Of a stretch of 8,778 bases of DNA, positions 1 through 7,014 are shown piece by piece. Positions within the stretch are counted from its first letter, which is position 1; every line of letters begins with the position of its first letter. The notes under the pieces were generated by a model that was given only the letters and a program-made list of their open reading frames with translations, was not told where the DNA came from and did no database searches. The stretch is from Herminiimonas sp. GTDB taxonomy: Bacteria > Pseudomonadota > Gammaproteobacteria > Burkholderiales > Burkholderiaceae. The position numbers and the translations under genes were made by a program. The DNA lies in the NCBI GenBank assembly GCA_014377155.1, contig JACMQD010000348.1, positions 1-8,778 on the forward strand. Direction: 5' to 3'.

Positions 1-1161
1 CTCAAGCGCCCGAAGCGCATCCTGATTGTCGACGTGCCGATCGAGCGCGACGACGGCACCATTGCCCATTTCGAAGGCTATCGCGTGCAGCACAATACGT
101 CGCGTGGTCCCGGTAAGGGCGGCGTGCGTTTTCACCAGGACGTGACGTTGTCGGAAGTAATGGCCTTATCGGCCTGGATGACAGTCAAGAACGCTGCCGT
201 CAATGTACCGTACGGCGGCGCCAAAGGCGGCATCCGTGTCGATCCGAAAACGCTGTCACAAGGCGAACTGCAGCGCATGACGCGTCGCTATACCAGCGAA
301 ATCAACATCATCATCGGCCCCAACAAGGATATTCCCGCACCCGACGTCAATACCAACGAGCAGATCATGGCGTGGATGATGGATACCTATTCCATGAACC
401 AGGGTAGTACTGCATCCGGCGTCGTCACCGGCAAGCCGATCTCGTTGGGCGGCAGCCTGGGCCGACATGAGGCGACGGGGCGCGGCGTATTCGTGGTCGG
501 TTGCGAAGCAGCTGTCAAATGCGGCATGGAAATCAAGGGATCGCGCGTGGCGGTGCAGGGATTCGGCAATGTCGGCGGCGTCGCGGCGCGGCTGTTTGCC
601 GATGCGGGAGCGCGGGTGGTGGCGGTACAGGACCACATGACCACCATCGTGCGGGAAGCCGGTTTCGATATCGCCGCATTGCAGGCACATGTCACCGCCA
701 ACGGCAGCGTTGCCGGTTTCCCGGGAGCTGAAGAAATCCACGACCGTGCCCTGTTCTGGGAAGTCGATTGCGACATTCTGGTGCCGGCTGCACTGGAACA
801 GCAAATTACCGAAATCAACGCACCCAAGATCCGCGCCAAGCTGATTCTGGAAGGCGCAAACGGCCCGACCACGCCGGCCGCCGACGACATCCTGCGCGAG
901 CGCGGCGTCCTGGTGGTGCCGGATGTGATTGCCAATGCCGGCGGCGTAACGGTAAGCTATTTCGAATGGGTACAGGATTTTTCGAGTTTCTTCTGGACTG
1001 AAGACGAAATCAACTTGCGACTGACACGCATCATGCGCGAAGCGTTTGCGGCGGTCTGGCAAATTTCCCAGGAAAAGAAAGTATCGCTGCGCACGGCCGC
1101 CTTCATTGTCGGCTGTACGCGGGTACTTCAAGCACGTGAAATGCGTGGTTTGTACCCTTGA
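1..1161 (+). CDS. gdhA: Glutamate dehydrogenase, 5' end missing (386 residues in window)
   Basis: Catalyses reversible oxidative deamination of glutamate to 2-oxoglutarate and ammonium in the cytoplasm. The frame is open from base 1, so the true start lies to the left; a GTG at 34 is internal. About 40-50 N-terminal residues are missing relative to the usual 420-450. Counting from base 1, Lys39 (GPGKGG), Lys63 (VKNA), catalytic Lys75 (GGAKGG) and Asp115 (PAPD) are spaced 24, 12 and 40 apart. This is exactly the spacing of K89, K113, K125 and D165 in the Clostridium symbiosum enzyme as I recall it. The GRHEATGRG motif and the Rossmann loop GFGNVG (187-192) follow, then LEGANGP and the C-terminal [12 protein letters not shown] or NADP preference cannot be settled from this sequence. 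No terminator follows it; the next promoter begins 4 bases after the stop. The neighbouring glutamate importer supports a role in glutamate use. Confidence 0.96.
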   Translation, partial: LKRPKRILIVDVPIERDDGTIAHFEGYRVQHNTSRGPGKGGVRFHQDVTLSEVMALSAWMTVKNAAVNVPYGGAKGGIRVDPKTLSQGELQRMTRRYTSEINIIIGPNKDIPAPDVNTNEQIMAWMMDTYSMNQGSTASGVVTGKPISLGGSLGRHEATGRGVFVVGCEAAVKCGMEIKGSRVAVQGFGNVGGVAARLFADAGARVVAVQDHMTTIVREAGFDIAALQAHVTANGSVAGFPGAEEIHDRALFWEVDCDILVPAALEQQITEINAPKIRAKLILEGANGPTTPAADDILRERGVLVVPDVIANAGGVTVSYFEWVQDFSSFFWTEDEINLRLTRIMREAFAAVWQISQEKKVSLRTAAFIVGCTRVLQAREMRGLYP

Positions 1162-1165
1162 TCCA

Positions 1166-1195
1166 TTGACTGCAAACATCAAAGACCATTTTAAT
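1166..1195 (+). promoter_or_regulatory. Likely sigma70-type promoter of the glutamate importer cluster
   Basis: TTGACT at 1166-1171 (5 of 6 to the -35 consensus) and TTTAAT at 1190-1195 (5 of 6 to the -10 consensus) are separated by 18 bases. It starts 4 bases after the gdhA stop. Transcription would begin near 1202 and leave a leader of about 140 bases before the first binding protein gene. This is the best promoter match I found in the window; no transcript data support it here. Confidence 0.55.
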
Positions 1196-1343
1196 AAGAG
1201 CGTTAGCGATAAATAGGCACTGGGCGGGAACTCGATGTCTGAATATGTCCACACAGCTAAAGATTGCTAAAACACACGTCATGACCGCGCGAGGTCCGAT
1301 TCTTGCTAAGCCGCATGGTCGTATGTAAAGGAAGAAAAACAAG

Positions 1344-2246
1344 ATGTGGTTTAACCGAATGGCCGCTGGAATCAAGCCAGGATTGTTTGTTATGGCGGGA
1401 GTGTTAGCGACGACCGCGCATGCCGGCGATACGCTGGCCAAGATTCGCAATAGTGGAACGATCACGATTGCGCACCGGGAATCGTCGATCCCGTTTTCCT
1501 ACCTCGATGATAAGAAGGCGGCAGTTGGTTATGCGGTCGAACTGTGCCAGAAGATCGCCGAAGGAGTACGGCGTGAACTGAAGCTTGCCCAGATCGGCAT
1601 TGCCTATCTTCCGGTAACGTCTTCGACGCGCATTCCCGCCATTGTCGACGGCAAGGCCGATCTCGAATGCGGCTCGACCACGAACAACGCCGAGCGCCGC
1701 AAACAGGTTGCTTTCACGATTCCGCATTTTATCGCTGCAGTGCGGATGGTGGTCAGAGTCGATTCGGGCATCAGAAACTGGTCTGATTTGCGCGACAGGA
1801 AAGTAGTGACCACGAAGGGTACGACCACTGTCAAGCTACTCACCGAGCGGGACAAGGTACGTGCGCTTGGACTCAAGTTGCTGGAAGGAGCCGACCATGC
1901 CCAGTCGTTTGGCATGGTCGAAAAAGGCGCTGCGGAAGCCTTCCCAATGGATGACGTACTTTTGTACGGGTTGCGCGCCAGCGCCACGGCGCCAGACAAA
2001 TTCATTATCACCGGTGATGCCCTGTCGGCGGAGCCTTACGCGATCATGCTGCGCAAAGACGACGCGCCGTTCAAGGCAGTCGTCGATCGCGAAATGGCGC
2101 GAATCATCAATGATGGTGAACTAACGAAGATGTACGACAAATGGTTCAAGCGGCCAGTACCGCCAAAGAACTTGAACATGAATATGCCGATGGGACATCT
2201 GCTCCGCGACACGCTGCGTTTTCCGACGGATAAAGTGGCAGATTGA
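1344..2246 (+). CDS. Periplasmic glutamate/aspartate-type binding protein, copy 1 (divergent paralog)
   Basis: A 300-residue family 3 solute-binding protein (SBP_bac_3), close in length to E. coli GltI (about 302). It would capture an amino acid in the periplasm and pass it to the permeases encoded downstream. The signal peptide covers residues 1-27, with probable cleavage after AHA. Ligand-contact residues known from the Shigella/E. coli protein (mature R24, S72, R75, S90, H164) fall at R45, S93, R96, S111 and H185, a constant offset of 21, so acidic amino acid binding is plausible. Oddities against copy 2: Lys158 replaces Ser in the conserved SGT loop, and AFPMDD replaces AFGMDD. The start is fixed by AAGGA at 1328-1332, 11 bases before ATG. 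The gene lies 182 bases after gdhA and 161 bases before a second, better conserved copy. A distinct or weaker specificity is possible. Confidence 0.9.
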   Translation: MWFNRMAAGIKPGLFVMAGVLATTAHAGDTLAKIRNSGTITIAHRESSIPFSYLDDKKAAVGYAVELCQKIAEGVRRELKLAQIGIAYLPVTSSTRIPAIVDGKADLECGSTTNNAERRKQVAFTIPHFIAAVRMVVRVDSGIRNWSDLRDRKVVTTKGTTTVKLLTERDKVRALGLKLLEGADHAQSFGMVEKGAAEAFPMDDVLLYGLRASATAPDKFIITGDALSAEPYAIMLRKDDAPFKAVVDREMARIINDGELTKMYDKWFKRPVPPKNLNMNMPMGHLLRDTLRFPTDKVAD

Positions 2247-2407
2247 GGAACCAGACCCTTGCCGTATTGGAGAACTGTAGGTAATAACACGTAGTAATGT
2301 TTGAAATGAGATGGTGTAAATTAGGAAGACGGTTCAAGTAAAGAAAAACCCGTTTTTTATTCAAGGCTTTAAACGAAATCTGGTCCTACAAATCTTGAGG
2401 AGATGTA

Positions 2408-3352
2408 ATGAAATTCACAAAATTATTTGCTGTTCTGGTTGGTGCTGGCGCAATCATCGGTGCTGCACAAGCGCAGGAGCTCACAGGCACACTGAAAAAA
2501 ATCAAGGATACCGGAGCCATCACATTGGGGGTTCGCGATTCGTCGATTCCTTTTTCCTATCTCGATGACAAACAATCTTATCAGGGTTATTCAATCGACC
2601 TGTGCATGAAGGTCGTGACCGCGGTACAAAAGCAGCTTGGCCTGAGCTCGCTCAATGTCAAGATGAACCCGGTGACGTCGGCCACCCGTATTCCGCTGAT
2701 GGCCAACGGCACGGTCGACCTCGAATGCGGCTCCACCACCAATAATCTCGAACGCCAGAAACAAGTTGCGTTCGCACCGACTACCTTCGTCACGGCCAAT
2801 CGTCTGCTATCGAAAAAGACCGCCAACATCAAGACGCTGGCTGACATGAAAGGCAAGGCGATCGTGTCGACTTCAGGCACGTCGAACCTGAAGCAGATCA
2901 CGACATTGAATGGCGAACAGAATCTCGGTATGAATATCATGACCGCGAAAGACCATGCGGAAGCCTTCCTGATGGTCGAGACTGGCCGTGCAGTGGCGTT
3001 TGGCATGGACGACATCCTGCTGGCATCGCTGGCGGCAAGCTCGAAAGCACCGAACGATTATTCGATCACTACCGAAGCGCTTTCGGTCGAGCCGTACGGT
3101 ATCATGCTACGTCGGGAAGACCCGGCTTTCAAGAAGGCCGTGGATGATGCGATTGCCAATGTAATGAAATCCGGCGACATCAATCGTATCTATGCCAAGT
3201 GGTTCCAGGCGCCGATTCCACCAAAAGGCATCAACCTGAATATTCCGATGAGCGCACAATTGAAGGCAGTAGTTGCCAAGCCGACGGATTCGGGTGATCC
3301 TGCGACTTACGCATCGGTACCGGACACACAAAAGACCGCCGCCAAGAAATAA
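2408..3352 (+). CDS. gltI: Periplasmic glutamate/aspartate-binding protein, copy 2
   Basis: A 314-residue SBP_bac_3 protein, the probable main receptor of the GltJKL importer. The signal peptide is residues 1-22 (Lys-containing start, hydrophobic core, cleavage after AQA). Contact residues of the E. coli-type glutamate/aspartate-binding protein appear at R43, S91, R94, S109 and H183, a constant offset of 19 from mature E. coli numbering. The conserved SGT loop (156-158) and the FGMDD segment are intact. Cys66 and Cys107 are also present in copy 1 (68 and 109). The lysine- and alanine-rich tail of about 20 residues goes beyond the usual end after the PIPPKG segment and looks disordered. A strong ribosome site, GAGGAG at 2397-2402, sits 5 bases before ATG. 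A strong terminator follows the stop, so this gene could be expressed above the permease genes. Confidence 0.93.
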   Translation: MKFTKLFAVLVGAGAIIGAAQAQELTGTLKKIKDTGAITLGVRDSSIPFSYLDDKQSYQGYSIDLCMKVVTAVQKQLGLSSLNVKMNPVTSATRIPLMANGTVDLECGSTTNNLERQKQVAFAPTTFVTANRLLSKKTANIKTLADMKGKAIVSTSGTSNLKQITTLNGEQNLGMNIMTAKDHAEAFLMVETGRAVAFGMDDILLASLAASSKAPNDYSITTEALSVEPYGIMLRREDPAFKKAVDDAIANVMKSGDINRIYAKWFQAPIPPKGINLNIPMSAQLKAVVAKPTDSGDPATYASVPDTQKTAAKK

Positions 3353-3378
3353 CAAGCTGGCTGTAAAGCAGGCAAGAC

Positions 3379-3405
3379 CGGGGGGCGAAAGCCTCCCGTT
3401 TTTTT
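3379..3405 (+). terminator. Intrinsic terminator between binding protein and permease genes
   Basis: An 8-base-pair GC-rich stem (3379-3386 with 3391-3398, one G-U pair) is closed by a GAAA tetraloop and followed by seven T (3399-3405). It lies 26 bases after the gltI stop and 126 bases before gltJ, inside what is otherwise one transport cluster. Partial read-through would give more binding protein than membrane components, a common arrangement in ABC importers. The stem is seen in the sequence; the degree of termination is inference. Confidence 0.88.
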
Positions 3406-3411
3406 AAGCCG

Positions 3412-3443
3412 ATGAAATGTTGTGATGCACAATTGCATTTCAT
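3412..3443. repeat. Compound inverted repeat in the gltI-gltJ gap
   Basis: ATGAAATG (3412-3419) is perfectly complementary to CATTTCAT (3436-3443). Inside it, TTGTG (3420-3424) pairs with CACAA (3428-3432) around an ATG loop, leaving a 3-base bulge (3433-3435). The two stems stack into one hairpin of 13 pairs that has no T-run, so it is not a terminator. It starts 6 bases after the T-run of the terminator just upstream. It could be an RNA element in read-through transcripts or a DNA operator for a gltJ promoter. The function is unknown. Confidence 0.55.
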
Positions 3444-3454
3444 GGGAATTTCAA

Positions 3455-3470
3455 GATTATTGGGATTATT
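3455..3470. repeat. Short direct repeat of GATTATT
   Basis: GATTATT occurs at 3455-3461 and again at 3464-3470, with start points 9 bases apart, in the AT-rich part of the gltI-gltJ gap. It could be a pair of protein contact sites or chance in AT-rich DNA. The bases are certain; a function is not shown. Confidence 0.25.
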
Positions 3471-3531
3471 CAAGCCCTTCGCGGGAGGCGGTAAATCCAA
3501 TCGAACGACTCTATAAAGAGACGAGGGCAAA

Positions 3532-4281
3532 ATGAATTACAACTGGAACTGGCGCATCTTCTGGGAGAATTCTCCCGATGGGGTCGGCACCTACATGGAT
3601 ACCTTGTGGTCCGGCCTGATCTGGACGCTGGCCACAGCATTGACAGCCTGGATCATGGCGCTCGTACTAGGCGCAATCATCGGCACGATACGCACCATGC
3701 CTAACAAATGGGCAGCGCGTCTGGCAAATGGCTATGTCGAATTGTTTCGCAACATACCACTGCTGGTGCAGATGTTCCTGTGGTACTTCGTCATGCCGGA
3801 ACTGGTACCGGCACACCTAGGCGACTGGCTCAAGGCGATGCCGAATGCGCCCTTCATCACGGCGGTGGTCTGCCTCGGTTTCTTTACTTCGTCGCGGGTC
3901 GCCGTGCAAGTCTCCGCAGGGATCAATGCGTTGCCGCGCGGCCAAAAATTGGCCGGCACCGCGTTGGGCTTGACGTTGCCCCAGACATACCGGTATGTTT
4001 TGTTGCCGATGGCGTTTCGCATCGTCATCCCGCCGTTGACCAGCGAATTCCTGAACATCATCAAGAACAGTTCCGTCGCACTCACCATCGGCCTGATGGA
4101 ATTGACCGCACGCGCGCGTTCGATGCAGGAGTTCTCGTTTCAGGTTTTCGAGGCATTCACGGCGGCGACGATCATCTATGTGCTGGTCAATGTGGTGGTA
4201 GTCAATTTGATGCGCGCCATTGAGAAGAAGGTTGCCATTCCCGGCTTCATTACGTCTGCATCCAGCACGGGAGCGCACTGA
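3532..4281 (+). CDS. gltJ: Glutamate/aspartate ABC importer, inner membrane permease GltJ
   Basis: A 249-residue integral membrane subunit of the HisM/GltJ class, matching E. coli GltJ in length (about 246). With GltK it forms the transmembrane channel. It has about five hydrophobic segments, the first near residues 28-52. The conserved stretch VELFRNIPLLVQ is at 69-80. The cytoplasmic EAA-type loop at about 124-160, with Gly146 and Leu158-Pro159, docks on the ATPase. The glutamate of the EAA motif is replaced (VAVQVSAGI), as is often seen in one of the two subunits. The start is supported by GAGGG at 3523-3527, 4 bases before ATG. The stop is 2 bases before the gltK start. Expression must come from read-through of the terminator at 3379-3405 or from an unrecognised promoter in 3406-3520. 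Confidence 0.93.
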   Translation: MNYNWNWRIFWENSPDGVGTYMDTLWSGLIWTLATALTAWIMALVLGAIIGTIRTMPNKWAARLANGYVELFRNIPLLVQMFLWYFVMPELVPAHLGDWLKAMPNAPFITAVVCLGFFTSSRVAVQVSAGINALPRGQKLAGTALGLTLPQTYRYVLLPMAFRIVIPPLTSEFLNIIKNSSVALTIGLMELTARARSMQEFSFQVFEAFTAATIIYVLVNVVVVNLMRAIEKKVAIPGFITSASSTGAH

Positions 4282-4283
4282 TC

Positions 4284-4976
4284 ATGTTTGCCAATTTCGA
4301 TTTCGACGTCATCCAGCGCTCGTGGGTTTATCTCTTCAGCACCGGGATGACCTTTACGCTGCAGTTGACTGCGCTGGCGATGACCGGCGGTATTCTGCTC
4401 GGTACCTTGCTGGCGATGATGCGCTTGTCCAGTAACAAGGCGGTGGCTTTCGTCGCCACCACCTATGTGAACCTGATCCGCTCGGTGCCGCTGGTGCTGG
4501 TGATTTTCTGGTTTTACTTTCTGGTCCCATACATCGGCGCCTGGGCGCTGGGCTACAAAGAGCCGATCATGGTCGGTGCCTTTTCATCCTCGCTGATTAC
4601 CTTCATCCTGTTCGAAGCCGCTTATTATTGCGAAATCATGCGCGCTGGCATTCAGTCGATTCCGCGGGGTCAGGTGTCGGCAGGATATGCTCTGGGCATG
4701 TCCTATCGGCAGACCATGGGTACTATCGTGTTGCCGCAAGCGTTCCGCAATATGATTCCAGTCTTGCTGACGCAAACCATCGTGTTGTTTCAGGACGTTT
4801 CGCTCGTCTATGTCCTGTCGATCACCGATTTCGTCGGCGCTGCATCGAAGGTGGCGCAACGCGACGGTCGATTGATCGAAATGTACCTGTTCGTCGCCCT
4901 GGTTTATTTCGTGATGTGCTTCGGCCTGTCCTTGCTGGTCAAGAAGTTGCAGCAAAGAGTGGCAATCATTCGATAA
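4284..4976 (+). CDS. gltK: Glutamate/aspartate ABC importer, inner membrane permease GltK
   Basis: A 230-residue permease subunit paired with GltJ; E. coli GltK is about 224. A hydrophobic N-terminal segment lies near 22-46, followed by the [17 protein letters not shown] stretch (63-79). A full EAA loop starts at E111-A112-A113 and carries Gly138 and Leu150-Pro151. The C-terminal segment ends in a basic tail (KKLQQR). Only 2 bases separate the gltJ stop and this ATG, so translation is probably coupled; GGGAG at 4269-4273 lies inside the end of gltJ. A 53-base gap leads to gltL. Confidence 0.93.
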   Translation: MFANFDFDVIQRSWVYLFSTGMTFTLQLTALAMTGGILLGTLLAMMRLSSNKAVAFVATTYVNLIRSVPLVLVIFWFYFLVPYIGAWALGYKEPIMVGAFSSSLITFILFEAAYYCEIMRAGIQSIPRGQVSAGYALGMSYRQTMGTIVLPQAFRNMIPVLLTQTIVLFQDVSLVYVLSITDFVGAASKVAQRDGRLIEMYLFVALVYFVMCFGLSLLVKKLQQRVAIIR

Positions 4977-5018
4977 GCAGCGTCATTAAAAACAGACACG
5001 CAAGTAAAAACAGAATTC

Positions 5019-5025
5019 AGGAGAG
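5019..5025 (+). promoter_or_regulatory. Ribosome binding site that fixes the GTG start of gltL
   Basis: AGGAGAG lies 4 bases upstream of GTG at 5030. The reading frame stays open far upstream into gltK in another frame, so this site decides the start. The resulting 241-residue product has the same length as E. coli GltL. Confidence 0.8.
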
Positions 5026-5029
5026 CACT

Positions 5030-5755
5030 GTGATTGAATTAAAAAAAGTTAGCAAATGGTACGGAAATTTCCAGGTACTGACCGATTGCACCACGTCGGT
5101 GGCAAAGGGTGATGTCGTCGTGGTCTGCGGTCCTTCCGGTTCCGGCAAATCGACCTTGATCAAGACTGTCAACGGGCTGGAGCCTTTCCAGAAGGGCGAG
5201 ATCCTGGTCGATGGTATTTCAGTGGGAAACGGCAAGACCAATTTGTCAAAACTGCGCGCACGAATCGGCATGGTATTCCAGAATTTCGAGCTGTTTCCGC
5301 ATCTGTCCATTCGCGAAAATTTGACCATCGGACAGATTAAGGTTCTGGGTCGCAGTGTCGATGAAGCCACCGCAAAAGGCCTGAAGTATCTTGACCGCGT
5401 TGGCCTGATGGCGCAGCAAGACAAGTTTCCCGGTCAATTGTCCGGGGGCCAGCAACAACGTGTCGCCATTGCTCGTGCCTTGTCGATGGACCCGATCGCA
5501 ATGCTGTTCGATGAGCCTACCTCCGCGCTCGACCCAGAGATGATTAATGAAGTGCTGGACGTGATGGTCGGCCTGGCACAAGAGGGCATGACCATGATGG
5601 TCGTCACTCACGAGATGGGCTTTGCCAAGAAGGTCGCCAATCGCGTAATTTTCATGGATCAGGGCAACATCGTCGAGGACTGCACCAAGGAAGAGTTTTT
5701 CGGCACGGTTCGTTCCGATCGTGCCCGCGACTTCCTGGCAAAGATCATCCACTGA
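5030..5755 (+). CDS. gltL: Glutamate/aspartate ABC importer, ATP-binding subunit GltL
   Basis: A 241-residue ABC ATPase that powers the GltJK channel from the cytoplasmic side. All motifs are intact: A-loop Tyr11, Walker [10 protein letters not shown] (34-42), Q-loop Gln84, signature LSGGQQQR (137-144), Walker B ending in Asp161-Glu162, D-loop SALD (165-168) and switch His194. The [10 protein letters not shown] stretch around the Q-loop is typical of polar amino acid importers. Translation starts at GTG, chosen from the AGGAGAG site and the length match. It is the last gene of the importer cluster, 53 bases after gltK, and is closed by a terminator 23 bases after its stop. Confidence 0.95.
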   Translation: MIELKKVSKWYGNFQVLTDCTTSVAKGDVVVVCGPSGSGKSTLIKTVNGLEPFQKGEILVDGISVGNGKTNLSKLRARIGMVFQNFELFPHLSIRENLTIGQIKVLGRSVDEATAKGLKYLDRVGLMAQQDKFPGQLSGGQQQRVAIARALSMDPIAMLFDEPTSALDPEMINEVLDVMVGLAQEGMTMMVVTHEMGFAKKVANRVIFMDQGNIVEDCTKEEFFGTVRSDRARDFLAKIIH

Positions 5756-5778
5756 CGATCGGCGTATTGTCGTATAGA

Positions 5779-5809
5779 GCCGTCCGCTTCCATGCCGGAC
5801 GGCTTTTTT
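5779..5809 (+). terminator. Intrinsic terminator after gltL
   Basis: An 8-base-pair stem, GCCGTCCG (5779-5786) with CGGACGGC (5796-5803), has a 9-base loop and six T (5804-5809). It ends the importer operon and isolates it from pyrC. Confidence 0.92.
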
Positions 5810-5823
5810 ATGAGCGTGCAGCA

Positions 5824-5854
5824 TTGGCCCAAGCATGATGCAAGAAGGTAAAAT
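5824..5854 (+). promoter_or_regulatory. Possible pyrC promoter
   Basis: TTGGCC (5824-5829, 4 of 6) and TAAAAT (5849-5854, 5 of 6) are separated by 19 bases, longer than ideal. If used, transcription would begin near 5861. That would exclude the ATG at 5853 as the pyrC start and favour 5880. A promoter is expected here because a terminator lies just upstream. Confidence 0.35.
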
Positions 5855-5879
5855 GACGGCAATTCAAGAAGGAATCGCC

Positions 5880-6944
5880 ATGTCTACACCCTCCCTCCCG
5901 TCACACCCGCAAAGCCTGACCATGATTCGCCCGGATGACTGGCACTTGCACCTGCGTGACGGCGCCATGATGGCGAGCGTCTTGCCCCATACTGCGCGAC
6001 AATTCGGACGAGCAATCGTGATGCCGAACCTGAAGCCGCCGATCGCGACCACCGAGCAGGCGCTGGCATACCGTAGCCGCATTCTGGCCGCGCTTCCGCT
6101 GGGTATCGAATTCGAGCCACTGATGGTGCTTTATCTGACTGACAATACGGCGCCTGATGAAATCCGCCGTGCCAAGGATAGCGGCGTGGTGCATGCGGTG
6201 AAGCTGTATCCGGCCGGCGCCACGACCAATTCAGATGCGGGCGTGAGCGACCTGAAGAAGTGCTACCGTACATTGGAAGTCATGCAGGAGATCGGCATGC
6301 CTTTTCTCGTGCATGGTGAAGTGACCGACGCGACGGTAGACATATTCGACCGCGAAGCGGTATTCATCGAGCGCGTGATGCAACCCTTGCGCGCTGACAT
6401 GCCAGCGTTGAAGGTAGTCTTCGAACACATCACGACGAAGGACGCGGCGCAGTATGTTGCAGACAGCGACGGCTTGATCGCCGCGACGATTACGGCGCAT
6501 CATCTGCTCTACAACCGCAACGAGATTTTCAAGGGTGGCATTCGACCGCATTTCTACTGTCTTCCTGTACTCAAACGGGAAGAGCACCGGCAGGCGCTTG
6601 TGCGCGCGGCGACATCCGGCAATCCGAAATTTTTCCTCGGTACCGATTCGGCGCCGCATCCGAAGGGCGCGAAGGAGCACGCCTGTGGCTGTGCCGGGTG
6701 CTACACCGCGCTGCATGCGCTGGAGTTGTATGCGCAGGCTTTCGACCAGGCGGAGGCGCTTGATAAGCTGGAAGCATTCGCCAGCCTGAACGGACCGGCT
6801 TTTTACGGATTGCCGCCCAATACCGATACCGTCACCTTGCATCGCCAGTCGTGGATGGTACCTGCGGAATTCAAGGCAGGCGACGCCACCGTCGTGCCAC
6901 TGAATGGCGGCGAGACCATCGGTTGGAAACTCGCGGAAGCTTAA
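5880..6944 (+). CDS. pyrC: Dihydroorotase (PyrC type)
   Basis: A zinc amidohydrolase that interconverts N-carbamoyl-L-aspartate and dihydroorotate in de novo pyrimidine synthesis in the cytoplasm. It has 354 residues, close to E. coli PyrC (about 348). Metal ligands are present as His22 and His24 (WHLHLRDG), the carboxylated Lys108 ([10 protein letters not shown]), His145 (LVHGE), His183 (FEHIT) and the catalytic Asp256 (LGTDSAPH). All sit exactly 6 residues after the E. coli positions 16, 18, 102, 139, 177 and 250. I chose ATG 5880 because AAGGA at 5869-5873 is 6 bases upstream and the product begins close to the expected N terminus. ATG 5853 (nine residues longer, AAGAAGG 4 bases upstream) is a real alternative, and ATG 5835 has no ribosome site. 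DUF3025 follows 70 bases on. Confidence 0.96.
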   Translation: MSTPSLPSHPQSLTMIRPDDWHLHLRDGAMMASVLPHTARQFGRAIVMPNLKPPIATTEQALAYRSRILAALPLGIEFEPLMVLYLTDNTAPDEIRRAKDSGVVHAVKLYPAGATTNSDAGVSDLKKCYRTLEVMQEIGMPFLVHGEVTDATVDIFDREAVFIERVMQPLRADMPALKVVFEHITTKDAAQYVADSDGLIAATITAHHLLYNRNEIFKGGIRPHFYCLPVLKREEHRQALVRAATSGNPKFFLGTDSAPHPKGAKEHACGCAGCYTALHALELYAQAFDQAEALDKLEAFASLNGPAFYGLPPNTDTVTLHRQSWMVPAEFKAGDATVVPLNGGETIGWKLAEA

Positions 6945-7014
6945 AGAATGAACGTCGATCCGGCACTGGTGATGCCCATGTCGTCGGCACGATTTGCCTG
7001 AACACGACGACCTT

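Noticed and set aside
256..1254. Long open frame of about 330 codons on the minus strand across gdhA
   Set aside because: It lies opposite a well conserved gdhA, its translation resembles no family I know, and it arises from the codon pattern of the real gene.
1162..1343. Sigma54 promoter for the glutamate importer
   Set aside because: No GG and GC pair with the required spacing was found in this gap or in the other gaps I checked by eye.
2341..2360. A-run and T-run around CCCG between the two binding protein genes as a terminator
   Set aside because: The stem would be only AAAAAC with GTTTTT around two bases, too short and AT-rich to form a stable terminator.
2247..2407. Promoter or operator in the 161-base gap before gltI copy 2
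   Set aside because: Only weak matches were found (TTGCCG at 2259 with TAATAA at 2282; TTGAAA at 2301 without a proper -10). A distant CCAGA/TCTGG pairing (2251, 2379) is likely chance.
4628..5029. Extension of the gltL frame into gltK
   Set aside because: The extra 134 residues overlap gltK out of frame and do not look like an ABC N terminus. A strong ribosome site at 5019 and the family length fix the start at 5030.
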